A DNA stretch of 64,000 bases from SIG565 sp045656145 (GTDB taxonomy: Bacteria > Bacillota > Clostridia > Oscillospirales > Acutalibacteraceae). Positions 41,809-50,802 of this stretch are shown in pieces (positions within the stretch are counted from its first letter, which is position 1; each line of letters begins with the position of its first letter). Under the pieces are notes generated by a model. It made no database searches and was not told the origin of the DNA. It saw only the letters and a program-made list of their open reading frames with translations. Location of the stretch: positions 36,452 through 100,451 of the forward strand of contig JAZOQP010000031.1 in assembly GCA_045656145.1 (NCBI GenBank), given 5' to 3'. The position numbers were made by a program, and so were the translations under genes.

Positions 41809-43209
41809 ATGAAAGGTATCAACACCTGGAGTTATCAACAATATAAACCGCTTTGCTGGTATGCAGGAGATATTTATATTTGCCGCGTAGTACCCGATTC
41901 TAACAGCATTCATCTTGAATGGTTACCGATAGATGCTGAAGAATACACCGTTTACTACAAGATTAAGAATTCCGTAGATTTTAAGATTGCGGGAACTACT
42001 AAGAACGCCGAATTTGATATTACCGGACTTGGCAGACATTATGATTATGAATTTTATGTTGCTGCCGGAGATAAGAAAAGCCGAGTTAGACTTGCCAGAA
42101 CCGGCGAAGCAGTTGGTACTATTGTAAACTATCTTCATCCCGAAGATAAAATTTATGAACATTCAGGCGATTTCCTTTGTTCACCAAGCCTTGTTCGCCA
42201 TCCTGATGGTTTCCTTTTAGCTTCGATGGACGTTTTCGGCGCAGGATATACTATGCCGATGAACCTAAGCCTTATATTCCGTTCCGACGATGATGGCAAA
42301 ACCTGGCACTATGTTAGCGAATTAATGCCCTGCCTTTGGGCTAAATTGTTTATTCACAAGGGCGAATTATATGTTCTTGGTTGCTCTACCGAATATGGCG
42401 ATTTACTAATTGGTAAATCTACCGATGGCGGTAAAACCTTTGGAATACCAACCGTTATTATGCGCGGTTCTAACGGCCGCGGAGGTAAAGAAGGTTTCCA
42501 TAAAAATCCGCAGAATGTAATTGAATACAAGGGCAGAATTTATAACACCGTTGAATGGGGTAACTGGGCTAATAAGGATTTATTCCATGCCGCAATGGTA
42601 ATTTCCTGTGATGTTAATGCCGACCTTTTAGACCCTGAAAGTTGGAATCTTACAGAGCCTCTACCCTATGATCCAACCTGGCCCGGTACCGTTAACGGAC
42701 ATGCAGGAGCAACCCTTGAGGGAACTCTCGCTGTGGCTCCCGACGGTAACCTTTATAATGTAATGCGTTACTCAATTAATCCGAAGGCTATCCCAAACAA
42801 AGGAAGAGTTTTAGCTTATAAGGTTAACGATAAGAACCCTGATGCTCCGCTTGAATACTCTCACGCGATTAATTTTAACGGCAACGATGTTAAATTTATG
42901 ATTAAGTACGATGAGGTTAGCAAAAAATATTATTCTATTTGCAATTATCATCCCGAGGACGGCAGAGATGTTGGCAGAACAATATCGGCACTCGTTTCTT
43001 CTCCTGATATGGAAAATTGGAGTCTTGTAAAAATTCTTTATGATTATAGCCATGATGATATTAAGAAAATTGGTCTTCAATATGTTGATTTTTCAATTGA
43101 AGGCGATGATATAATCTATCTTTCGAGAACCGCAATGAATAATGCTCGCAATATGCACGATGCTAACTATTCAACCTTCCATAGAATTAAAAATTTCCGA
43201 GAACTTTAG
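41809..43209 (+). CDS. Fn3-sialidase-fold protein, paralogue B
   Basis: 466 aa, beginning MKGINTWSYQQYKPLCW. Same architecture as paralogues A and C: Fn3-like domain (about 30-98), then propeller with SDDDGKTW and STDGGKTF Asp boxes, NTVEWGNW, GATLEGTLAVAPDGNLY and MRYSINPKAIPNKG. Compared with A, a two-residue insertion occurs in the loop DVFGAGYTMP. Unlike A and C it is monocistronic, with no adjacent lyase or aldolase. RBS AAGGGG. Cytoplasmic by absence of a signal peptide. Confidence 0.78.
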   Translation: MKGINTWSYQQYKPLCWYAGDIYICRVVPDSNSIHLEWLPIDAEEYTVYYKIKNSVDFKIAGTTKNAEFDITGLGRHYDYEFYVAAGDKKSRVRLARTGEAVGTIVNYLHPEDKIYEHSGDFLCSPSLVRHPDGFLLASMDVFGAGYTMPMNLSLIFRSDDDGKTWHYVSELMPCLWAKLFIHKGELYVLGCSTEYGDLLIGKSTDGGKTFGIPTVIMRGSNGRGGKEGFHKNPQNVIEYKGRIYNTVEWGNWANKDLFHAAMVISCDVNADLLDPESWNLTEPLPYDPTWPGTVNGHAGATLEGTLAVAPDGNLYNVMRYSINPKAIPNKGRVLAYKVNDKNPDAPLEYSHAINFNGNDVKFMIKYDEVSKKYYSICNYHPEDGRDVGRTISALVSSPDMENWSLVKILYDYSHDDIKKIGLQYVDFSIEGDDIIYLSRTAMNNARNMHDANYSTFHRIKNFREL

Positions 43210-43223
43210 TTTTACTCCTTTGC

Positions 43224-43262
43224 AAAACAACCCTGACAAAATTAATTGTCAGGGTTGTTTTC
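43224..43262. terminator. Bidirectional terminator between paralogue B and murC
   Basis: A 16-bp perfect stem (43224-43239 with 43246-43261), loop AATTAA, A/T runs on both flanks. Confidence 0.93.
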
Positions 43263-43265
43263 TAT

Positions 43266-44636
43266 TTATTTTAGTTTATCAATAATTATATGGTCGGCTT
43301 TATAAATATCTCCGCCACCCATAGAAATTACAAGGTCTCCATCCCCTGCAATTTTAATTATGTGGTCTGCTACATCTTCAAATGTTTCAAGAACTACACA
43401 ATCATTTAATTTTTCCGCTAAATCTTCCGATTTAATTCCATAGGTGTTTTGTTCTCTTGAACCCATTATTGGAGTTAAGATTACTTTATCGGCTATTTTT
43501 AAGGCTTCTATGAATTCATCCTTTAAAAGCGCGGTGCGAGAAAATGTAAAGGGTTGAAAAATAGCGATAATTCGTTTATAATCTAAACACTTGGCGGCAT
43601 TAAGTGTTGCTTTAAGCTCGGTTGGATGATGAGCGTAGTCATCGGCTAAAACAAAACCGTTATATTCGCCTAAGAACTCAAAACGCCTTCCTGCGCCTGT
43701 AAATGTTTCTAAGGCGGTTTTAATACCAATTGCAGAAACACCTAAATAATCACATACCGAAATTGCGGCTAATGCATTATAAATATTATGCTTTCCCGGA
43801 ACTTTAAGCTCAATATCAATTAAAAATTCCCCATTTTTATAAACATCAAACTTAAAACCGAATTTTGAAGGCTTTTCATTGGTAGCATAATAAGTGTTAT
43901 TTTCAGAAAAACCAAATGTGATTTTGCTTTCAATATCCTCTGCAGCCTTAAGAGAAAGAGAATCATCGCCGTTAACAAATAAAAGCTTTGCCATTGAGAT
44001 AAACTTTTTAAAAGATAAAACAAGATTATCCATTGTTTTAAAATAATCCAAATGGTCGTTATCAATATTAAGAAGCACGGCTATATCGGGAGATAATTGC
44101 AAAAATGTATCAACAAACTCACAAGATTCGCAAACCATTATATCGGAATTGCCCGCTAAACCATTAGAATTTATTAATGGGAGCTTTCCGCCGATAACAG
44201 CCGTTGGATCCAACTTGTTTAAATAAAGAATTTGTGTTATCATAGAGGTTGTGGAGGTTTTGCCATGTGTTCCGCTTACTCCAATAACATTATCAAACTT
44301 TCTTGTTAGCGCGCCAAGTAATAATGAGCGCTCCATGGTAGGAATTCCAAGCTCTGCGGCTCTTTGAAGTTCGGGGTTATCCTTTGAGATAGCTGCAGAA
44401 TAAACAATTAATTCCGCACCCTCAACATTCTCAGGTTTATGACCTAAAGTAACCTTAATTCCAAGATTCATTATTCTTTTTAAAGGGTCGCTTATATTAT
44501 TATCAGAACCGGTTAAAATGTATCCTTTACTATGAAGAATTTCGGCAAGAGGACACATTCCGCTACCACCGATACCTATCATATGAATCTTTTTAACCTT
44601 ATCAATTATCTTATCTTCAGGTTTTAATATTTTCAT
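43266..44636 (-). CDS. murC: UDP-N-acetylmuramate-L-alanine ligase
   Basis: 456 aa, full length. GIGGSGMCPLAE at the N-terminus, ATP loop GVSGTHGKTSTT, CESCEFVDTFL and the metal-site ADDYAHHPTELKA are MurC motifs. It adds L-Ala to UDP-MurNAc in peptidoglycan synthesis. Monocistronic, divergent from cca, with RBS GGAGGGG. Confidence 0.96.
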   Translation of the reverse strand: MKILKPEDKIIDKVKKIHMIGIGGSGMCPLAEILHSKGYILTGSDNNISDPLKRIMNLGIKVTLGHKPENVEGAELIVYSAAISKDNPELQRAAELGIPTMERSLLLGALTRKFDNVIGVSGTHGKTSTTSMITQILYLNKLDPTAVIGGKLPLINSNGLAGNSDIMVCESCEFVDTFLQLSPDIAVLLNIDNDHLDYFKTMDNLVLSFKKFISMAKLLFVNGDDSLSLKAAEDIESKITFGFSENNTYYATNEKPSKFGFKFDVYKNGEFLIDIELKVPGKHNIYNALAAISVCDYLGVSAIGIKTALETFTGAGRRFEFLGEYNGFVLADDYAHHPTELKATLNAAKCLDYKRIIAIFQPFTFSRTALLKDEFIEALKIADKVILTPIMGSREQNTYGIKSEDLAEKLNDCVVLETFEDVADHIIKIAGDGDLVISMGGGDIYKADHIIIDKLK

Positions 44637-44715
44637 AATTAGTCCCCTCCATAATTTATATTATATATCTAAACGCCCAATAAATAAACAATTATTTTAA
44701 GAAAAGAGGTAAAAT

Positions 44716-45876
44716 ATGTTAAAAATTCCGCAAAACATTGAGAAAATTATTAATACACTCATTAAAAACGGATATGAAGCATATGTTGTTGGCGGTGCTG
44801 TGCGTGATTCATTGCGCGGCAATTCTCCCGATGACTTTGATATTACTACCTCCTGCCCTGCCGAAACTGTGATAGAATTATTCGAAAAAACCATCCCCAC
44901 AGGATTAAAGCATGGAACCGTAACGGTTATTGAAAATTCAATTCCAACTGAGGTTACAACCTTTAGAATTGATGGGCAATATAACAATCATCGTTCCCCT
45001 GAAAGTGTTGAATTCACAAGAAGTCTCGAAGAAGATTTAAAGCGCCGCGATTTTACAATCAACGCTATGGCTTTCAATAAGATAAACGGAATTATTGATA
45101 TTTTTGGTGGTAAAGAAGATTTAAAAAATCAAATTATTAAAACCGTTGGTAACCCTGAGGAAAGATTTAAAGAGGACGCCCTCAGAATTCTTCGAGGTAT
45201 TCGCTTTGCCGCAACACTAAATTTCGAAATTCAAGAAAAAACTTATAAAGCAATGATAAATAACTCACATTTGCTTAATAGTGTTAGTGGAGAAAGAATA
45301 TATACCGAACTAACAAAGGCTCTTAGTGGCGAAAATTTGCTTATTCTAGAAGATTTTATTAATAAAGGTGGTCTATCCTTCTTAAAAATAACAAAGGCTC
45401 ACGATTTTAAAAAAATTTCTAATTTATCAAATAACCTAAATTTGCGTATTTTAGCCTTTTTGCTCCTAAGTAATGCTTCTTTTGAAGATTTATCAAAAAC
45501 ACTTAAATTCAATAACAAGTTAAAAAACAATCTTGAAAGTTTAATCTTTATAAATGAAAATCTAAAAACTGAAAATAAAAAAGAGATTAAGGAAATTTTA
45601 AATCATACTTCTCCCGAAATTTTCAGCGAATATATTTTCTTTATTAAATATTTTCATCTAAGAGATACTAAAAATCTTGAATTAATTTTTAACGAAATTA
45701 TTAATAACAAAGAACCATATAAAATTTCAATGCTGAATATCAGCGGAAACGACCTTTTGGATTTAGGTTTTAACGGAGAAGAAATTGGGGAAAAATTAAA
45801 TTATCTTCTTGAAATTTGCATTACAGAACCAAAATATAATTCAAAAGAAAAACTCCTTGAAATTATTAAGAACTAA
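44716..45876 (+). CDS. cca: tRNA nucleotidyltransferase (CCA-adding enzyme)
   Basis: 386 aa class II nucleotidyltransferase: VVGGAVRDSLRG, catalytic carboxylates in DDFDITTS, RRDFTINAMAFN and the EDALRILRGIRFAA helix. It builds or repairs the 3' CCA. The C-terminal region (about 210-386) is poorly conserved and no HD domain is visible. tRNAs in this window encode CCA, so repair is the likely role here. RBS AGAGGT. Confidence 0.92.
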   Translation: MLKIPQNIEKIINTLIKNGYEAYVVGGAVRDSLRGNSPDDFDITTSCPAETVIELFEKTIPTGLKHGTVTVIENSIPTEVTTFRIDGQYNNHRSPESVEFTRSLEEDLKRRDFTINAMAFNKINGIIDIFGGKEDLKNQIIKTVGNPEERFKEDALRILRGIRFAATLNFEIQEKTYKAMINNSHLLNSVSGERIYTELTKALSGENLLILEDFINKGGLSFLKITKAHDFKKISNLSNNLNLRILAFLLLSNASFEDLSKTLKFNNKLKNNLESLIFINENLKTENKKEIKEILNHTSPEIFSEYIFFIKYFHLRDTKNLELIFNEIINNKEPYKISMLNISGNDLLDLGFNGEEIGEKLNYLLEICITEPKYNSKEKLLEIIKN

Positions 45877-45883
45877 ATATTTA

Positions 45884-45925
45884 AAACGCCATAAAATGTA
45901 TTAAGCATTTATGGCGTTTAATTTT
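45884..45925 (+). terminator. Terminator after cca
   Basis: A 12-bp stem AAACGCCATAAA / TTTATGGCGTTT with a 12-nt loop, then AATTTTT. Confidence 0.85.
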
Positions 45926-45939
45926 TGTGTGGTGAAATA

Positions 45940-46749
45940 ATGAACATACTCATAATTGGCGGCGATGAACGCCAAATTTATCTAACAGAAATTTTAAAAG
46001 AAAATGGATATAATGCCGAACATATAACTTCAAATAAAAACTTAAAAGAAAAAATAGAAAAATCCGAATATATTATTCTTCCTTTACCCGCGAGTAAAGA
46101 TGGTTTAACTATTTTTAATAAATTAAATAGTGAAAAAGTTTTCATTTCCGATATAACCGAATTTATAAATAATCAAAAAATTTTTACATGCAAATTAAAT
46201 TTAGAAAACAAGAATTGCTTCGATTATAGCGAACTTGATTCATTTGCAATAAAAAATGCCGTTCCTACAGCCGAGAGCGCCATTGCTATAGCCGTTATGA
46301 ATAGCAAAAAAACTCTGAATAAAAGCAAAAGTCTTGTTATAGGCTTTGGAAGAATTGGTAAAATCTTATCCAAAATGCTTAAGGATTTAGGCTCAGAGGT
46401 AACTGTTAGTGCCAGGAAAAACGTTGACCTATCTTTTATTGAAGCATTTAATATGAAAAGTATTGAAACTAAAAATATTAACAGTATCGCTGAAAATTGC
46501 GATTTTGTTTTTAACACCGTTGATTACCCGGTTATCGACACCGATTTTTTGAAAAATATGAAAAAAGAGGCTTTGTTGATTGAATTGGCTTCCTTACCCG
46601 GAGGCATTTACGGAGATAAAAGCAAAGCAAAATGCGAAATTATAAACGCCCAAGGACTTCCCGGAAAAGACTCACCTTTTACCGCTGCCGAAATTTTATC
46701 CGAAACAATCATCAATCTCATTAATAAAAAAGAGGGTGAGAAAATATGA
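45940..46749 (+). CDS. dpaA: Dipicolinate synthase subunit A
   Basis: About 269 aa from ATG 45940 (GGTG site). N-terminal IIGGDERQIYL and a second Rossmann-like motif GFGRIGKILSKML are the DpaA (SpoVFA) marks, as are ASLPGGIYG and LPGKDSPFTAAEI. With DpaB it converts dihydrodipicolinate to dipicolinic acid in the mother cell; DPA fills the spore core. Four-nt overlap with dpaB (ATGA). Confidence 0.92.
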   Translation: MNILIIGGDERQIYLTEILKENGYNAEHITSNKNLKEKIEKSEYIILPLPASKDGLTIFNKLNSEKVFISDITEFINNQKIFTCKLNLENKNCFDYSELDSFAIKNAVPTAESAIAIAVMNSKKTLNKSKSLVIGFGRIGKILSKMLKDLGSEVTVSARKNVDLSFIEAFNMKSIETKNINSIAENCDFVFNTVDYPVIDTDFLKNMKKEALLIELASLPGGIYGDKSKAKCEIINAQGLPGKDSPFTAAEILSETIINLINKKEGEKI

Positions 46750-47318
46750 AAAATTTAACCATAGGTTTCGGTTTATGCGGTTCATTTTGCACTATTGCCG
46801 AAGCCATAAAGCAAATGCGAATTATAGCCGATTCGGGAATTAATATTATACCGATAATGTCAGAAATAGTCTACTCCACCGATAACCGATTTAACAATGC
46901 TGAAGAATTAAGAAACAAAGTTGAAGAAATTTGCAAAAACAAAATCATTCACTCGGTTTCCTCCGCTGAGCCAATTGGACCTAAAAAATTGCTTGATGTT
47001 TTAATTGTGGCTCCTTGCACGGGAAATACTCTTGCTAAACTCGCTAACGGAATAACCGATACTTCGATTACTATGGCAGTAAAAGCGCATTTAAGAAATG
47101 CAAGGCCGGTAATTTTAGCGCCAGCCACAAATGATGGACTTTCCTGCGCCGCACAAAACATTGGCAGACTTTTAAATTATAAAAATATATATTTTGTTCC
47201 CTACGGTCAGGATGATGCTAAAAACAAAGCAACATCACTTATTGCCGATTTTACACTTATACCAAAAGCACTCGAAGCAGCTCTTCAAGGAAAGCAAATT
47301 CAACCCATTCTAATATAA
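46746..47318 (+). CDS. dpaB: Dipicolinate synthase subunit B
   Basis: 190 aa flavoprotein-like subunit. GFGLCGSFCTIAEA at the start, APCTGNTLAKLANGITD and VILAPATNDGLS match DpaB (SpoVFB). Partner of DpaA. Together they show that this organism uses the dedicated DPA synthase, which some clostridia lack and replace with an Etf-type protein. RBS GAGGGTGAG inside dpaA. Confidence 0.93.
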   Translation: MKNLTIGFGLCGSFCTIAEAIKQMRIIADSGINIIPIMSEIVYSTDNRFNNAEELRNKVEEICKNKIIHSVSSAEPIGPKKLLDVLIVAPCTGNTLAKLANGITDTSITMAVKAHLRNARPVILAPATNDGLSCAAQNIGRLLNYKNIYFVPYGQDDAKNKATSLIADFTLIPKALEAALQGKQIQPILI

Positions 47319-47346
47319 AAAGCCCATACAAAGTATGGGCTTTTTA
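47317..47346. terminator. Bidirectional terminator between dpaB and addA
   Basis: A 13-bp stem AAAAAGCCCATAC / GTATGGGCTTTTT with loop AAA, serving both convergent genes. Confidence 0.93.
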
Positions 47347-50300
47347 CTATATTTTGATGGTTTTACCGAGTTTAAAGGAATAAAGCATGCATTCTCCTAT
47401 TGGTTTGCCTAAAATTTGCTCACAAGCTGTGGCATAAATTTTAAGTTGCTCAGAATATGCTTGCCTTAGTTTTTCCTCATCGGTAATGCGGTCGGTTTTG
47501 AAATCCAGAATAACTATTTTTCCATTTTCCTCAAAAAGAAGGTCGACCGAGCCTTGAATTACTATAGGCTCATTTTTAACATTTTCGGGTAAAGTTTTAT
47601 CAATTCTTCCCGCTTCAATTTCGGTTATAAACCGCATTTCTCGCTTATAATCGGAATTTTTTATCCTATTATAAACATCACTCCTAAAGAATTTTTCAAC
47701 GCTTTCAATATCAACCGCATCATGTTCCGCTTCGCTTATAAACTCAAATTCATAAAGTCTATCAAGTTCTGCCTTAACATCCTTTTCTGCAAGTGAAAAA
47801 TCACAAAACTGCATAAATCGATGGGTGGCTGTACCGCGTTTCGCAGCAGAGAGTCCCGAAGACGACATAAAATCAGGAAGAGCATTAAAGCTAAACTCAA
47901 AAGAATCGGCCTTATGAGCAATAGCGGTAACCGAGCTTTTAGAAGCTATGCTTCTTACCTGCTCAAATGGATACTTAAAGGATATTACCTCCCTAATCTT
48001 TTTAGATAAATTAAGGTCGGCAACACCATTATCTTTAATTTCAAAATCTTCTTCGAAAAAGTCGATATTATCGGATTGAACAAATTTGAAAGCCGCAAAA
48101 TCAGAGTTGCTTAAATCGTTTTTAAATAGAGCTGTTGTTTTTAAAATCCAATCGAAGTAACTGTTTGAATCCTCTAGGAAGGTTCTATACTGCTCTTTAT
48201 CCTTGCAAATACTATATACTCCAAAGGCTTTAGAAAGTTTCTCCTCGGTTTTCTTTGAAGAATTTACAATAATTAACTTTTCCTTAGCTCTTGTAAAGGC
48301 AACATATAAAAGTCGCATTTCTTCTTCATAGGAAGAAGAAAGCGTTCTTTCCTTAATTACCTTAAACTGCAAGGCTTCTCGTTTTTCATTGAGTTCATTA
48401 TCAAAATATCTAAAAGCAACACCAAAATCAATATCACTTAAAAGATTTTTCCTGGTATCCTCTCCCGAAAAACGCTTTGAAGTATCGGAAACTATGCAGA
48501 TTGGGAACTGTAGACCCTTAGATTTATGAATTGTTGTTATGGTTACAGCATCCCCCGAAGGCATAGAGCCTGATTCGGTTTCTTTAACAGAATCTATAAA
48601 ATCTATAAATTTTAAAATATTTTTAGAATATCCGTTTTCCTCATATTCCAAAGCCTTTAAATAAAGTTTTAATAAATTATCTCTTCTTATCTTTCCTTCA
48701 GGCAAAGCAGAAACAATATCCGGAAGACTTGTTTTATCATAAAGATAATCAATTAAGTCTCCAAGGCTTAATGTTACCGATGCTGTTCTAAAGAAATTAA
48801 GAGAATTGATGAAATTATTTGCCTTTTCATTGCCCGATAACGCAGCTTTGGTAACCGCTGTGATAATGTTTTCTTTTTTAGAATTCGCCTTGATCAAGGC
48901 TAATTCATCGGCTGTGAAATTAAATAACGGCGACATTAAAACGCTTACAAGCTCAATATCTCTTGAGGGATTCGCTATAACGGTTAGAAGAGAGAGGATT
49001 ATTTTCACTTCACTTGATTCAAAAGAGGATACCGAACTAAATTTAACAGGAATTCCGTTTTTTCTAAAGGTTTCGGCATAGATAGCGCCCTTTGATTTAA
49101 CGCCTCGCAAAATAACGGCAAAATCGGAATAATTTGGGCGCTTTAATGCATCATTCTCACTAACAAAACCGTTTTTCTTATAATCCTTAATAAGATTTGC
49201 AATATGTTGCGCCTCGAACTGAGCAGATGAATAATCATCACTTAAAATATCAATATAATGAACTTCGGTTTCTATGATATCATTTTCAGGATAAACTGCC
49301 GAATTAACAAGTTCTTCATCTTTCCCGTATTTAACCGAAGACTTTTCCCCATTCATTATTTGAGAAAAAACAAAATTTACATAATCGCAAATTCCCTTTC
49401 GGCTTCTAAAATTGTTTCCTAAAATAATTTTCTTAAAATCTTGAGAATTTGCATTTTCAAAAGGAAGATAAGAATTTTGTTTTCTTAAAAAGTTTTCGGG
49501 ATTTGAGCCACGGAATTTATAAATACTTTGCTTAACATCCCCAACTACAAAAAGATTTTTCTCATTTTTTGAAAGGATATTAAACAGCAAATCTTGCATA
49601 TCATTGATATCTTGAAACTCATCAACCAAGACTTCATCAAACCTTGAAATAATATCTTCTGAAAGTTCGGTTAATTTAATTTCTCCATTCTCATTTTTGC
49701 AAAGTAATTGAAGGGCAAAATGCTCCGCTTGAGAAAATGTTAATATATTATTTTCAAGACACGCGCTATAAAATTTCTCAGAATATTCTCTGGTTAACTC
49801 GATTAATTTAACAGCAAGCTTTAAAGAAGAAATTATTTGATTTTTAACCTCTTCTTTATCCGCATAAACAATTTCTTTAATATCATTTAAAACCGATTTT
49901 GCAGAATCTCGCAATTCTTTTAAGGCATCAAGAGTTGCAGCATCAAGTTTTTTACTTGTGCTCCAACGAGCAAAAGAAAAAGAATCGAGTGAAAAATATA
50001 ATTTATCCCAATCTTCATTATTTGAAATTGATAAGAGTTTTTCATAAAAATCTTTTTCTTCCAAAAAGGTTATTTCATACTTATCCTTTAAATCTTCATC
50101 AGATGATATTTCAGAAAGTGCTAATAAAATTTTCTTAAGAGCATTTTTTAATTTGTTTTTAATAATCAAAAAAGCTTCGTTAAAAATTTTCTCAACATAT
50201 TCATCTTCATTGAGATTTTTTGATAAATTATTTAGCCAATCTTTTGGAAATGGTAAATTCTCCGAAAAATTATAAAGACCTATTATAGCTTCCTTTAAAT

Positions 50301-50802
50301 CGGTTTCATCAAAGCGAGAACATAAAGCATTCAAAAGCGCTAAAAATTCCGAACCGCCATTTTCAAATTCCTGATTTAAAATTCCACCTAAAACAGAATC
50401 GCTTATTTTTTTAACCGAAGAATCATCGCCAATTTTAAAATCAGGAGAAATTTCAAAATAATCAAAATGTTCTCTTACCAAATCAATGCAAAAGGAATCG
50501 ATTGTGCAAATTTTTGCATTGTTAAGCTTTAGTTTTTGCGAATATAAAAACTTATTATCAGGATTCTTAGAAAATTCCTTATTAAGCCTGGCTTCAATTC
50601 GGCTTCTCATTTCTTCAGCAGCAGCCGACATAAAAGTTACCACCAATATTCTATCGGCACTTATTGGGTTTTCTTTGGTTAAAAGATGAACTACCCTCTC
50701 GGCTAAAACGGCAGTTTTACCAGAGCCTGCAGCGGCACTTACAAGTGTACCTGATGAAGCAAAAATTGCATCGCTTTGAGATTTTGTTGGGTTAAATGCC
50801 AC
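47347..50802 (-). CDS. addA: Helicase-nuclease AddA
   Basis: 1151 aa UvrD-type helicase plus RecB-like nuclease. Walker A SAAAGSGKTAVLAERV, motif II VDEFQDIN, VGDVKQSIYKFRG, TIHKSKGLQFP and the C-terminal nuclease motif ILDFKTDR are present. AddAB processes double-strand breaks for RecA. Start GTG 50802 with AAGGAGG; it overlaps the end of addB by 11 bp. Confidence 0.96.
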   Translation of the reverse strand: MAFNPTKSQSDAIFASSGTLVSAAAGSGKTAVLAERVVHLLTKENPISADRILVVTFMSAAAEEMRSRIEARLNKEFSKNPDNKFLYSQKLKLNNAKICTIDSFCIDLVREHFDYFEISPDFKIGDDSSVKKISDSVLGGILNQEFENGGSEFLALLNALCSRFDETDLKEAIIGLYNFSENLPFPKDWLNNLSKNLNEDEYVEKIFNEAFLIIKNKLKNALKKILLALSEISSDEDLKDKYEITFLEEKDFYEKLLSISNNEDWDKLYFSLDSFSFARWSTSKKLDAATLDALKELRDSAKSVLNDIKEIVYADKEEVKNQIISSLKLAVKLIELTREYSEKFYSACLENNILTFSQAEHFALQLLCKNENGEIKLTELSEDIISRFDEVLVDEFQDINDMQDLLFNILSKNEKNLFVVGDVKQSIYKFRGSNPENFLRKQNSYLPFENANSQDFKKIILGNNFRSRKGICDYVNFVFSQIMNGEKSSVKYGKDEELVNSAVYPENDIIETEVHYIDILSDDYSSAQFEAQHIANLIKDYKKNGFVSENDALKRPNYSDFAVILRGVKSKGAIYAETFRKNGIPVKFSSVSSFESSEVKIILSLLTVIANPSRDIELVSVLMSPLFNFTADELALIKANSKKENIITAVTKAALSGNEKANNFINSLNFFRTASVTLSLGDLIDYLYDKTSLPDIVSALPEGKIRRDNLLKLYLKALEYEENGYSKNILKFIDFIDSVKETESGSMPSGDAVTITTIHKSKGLQFPICIVSDTSKRFSGEDTRKNLLSDIDFGVAFRYFDNELNEKREALQFKVIKERTLSSSYEEEMRLLYVAFTRAKEKLIIVNSSKKTEEKLSKAFGVYSICKDKEQYRTFLEDSNSYFDWILKTTALFKNDLSNSDFAAFKFVQSDNIDFFEEDFEIKDNGVADLNLSKKIREVISFKYPFEQVRSIASKSSVTAIAHKADSFEFSFNALPDFMSSSGLSAAKRGTATHRFMQFCDFSLAEKDVKAELDRLYEFEFISEAEHDAVDIESVEKFFRSDVYNRIKNSDYKREMRFITEIEAGRIDKTLPENVKNEPIVIQGSVDLLFEENGKIVILDFKTDRITDEEKLRQAYSEQLKIYATACEQILGKPIGECMLYSFKLGKTIKI

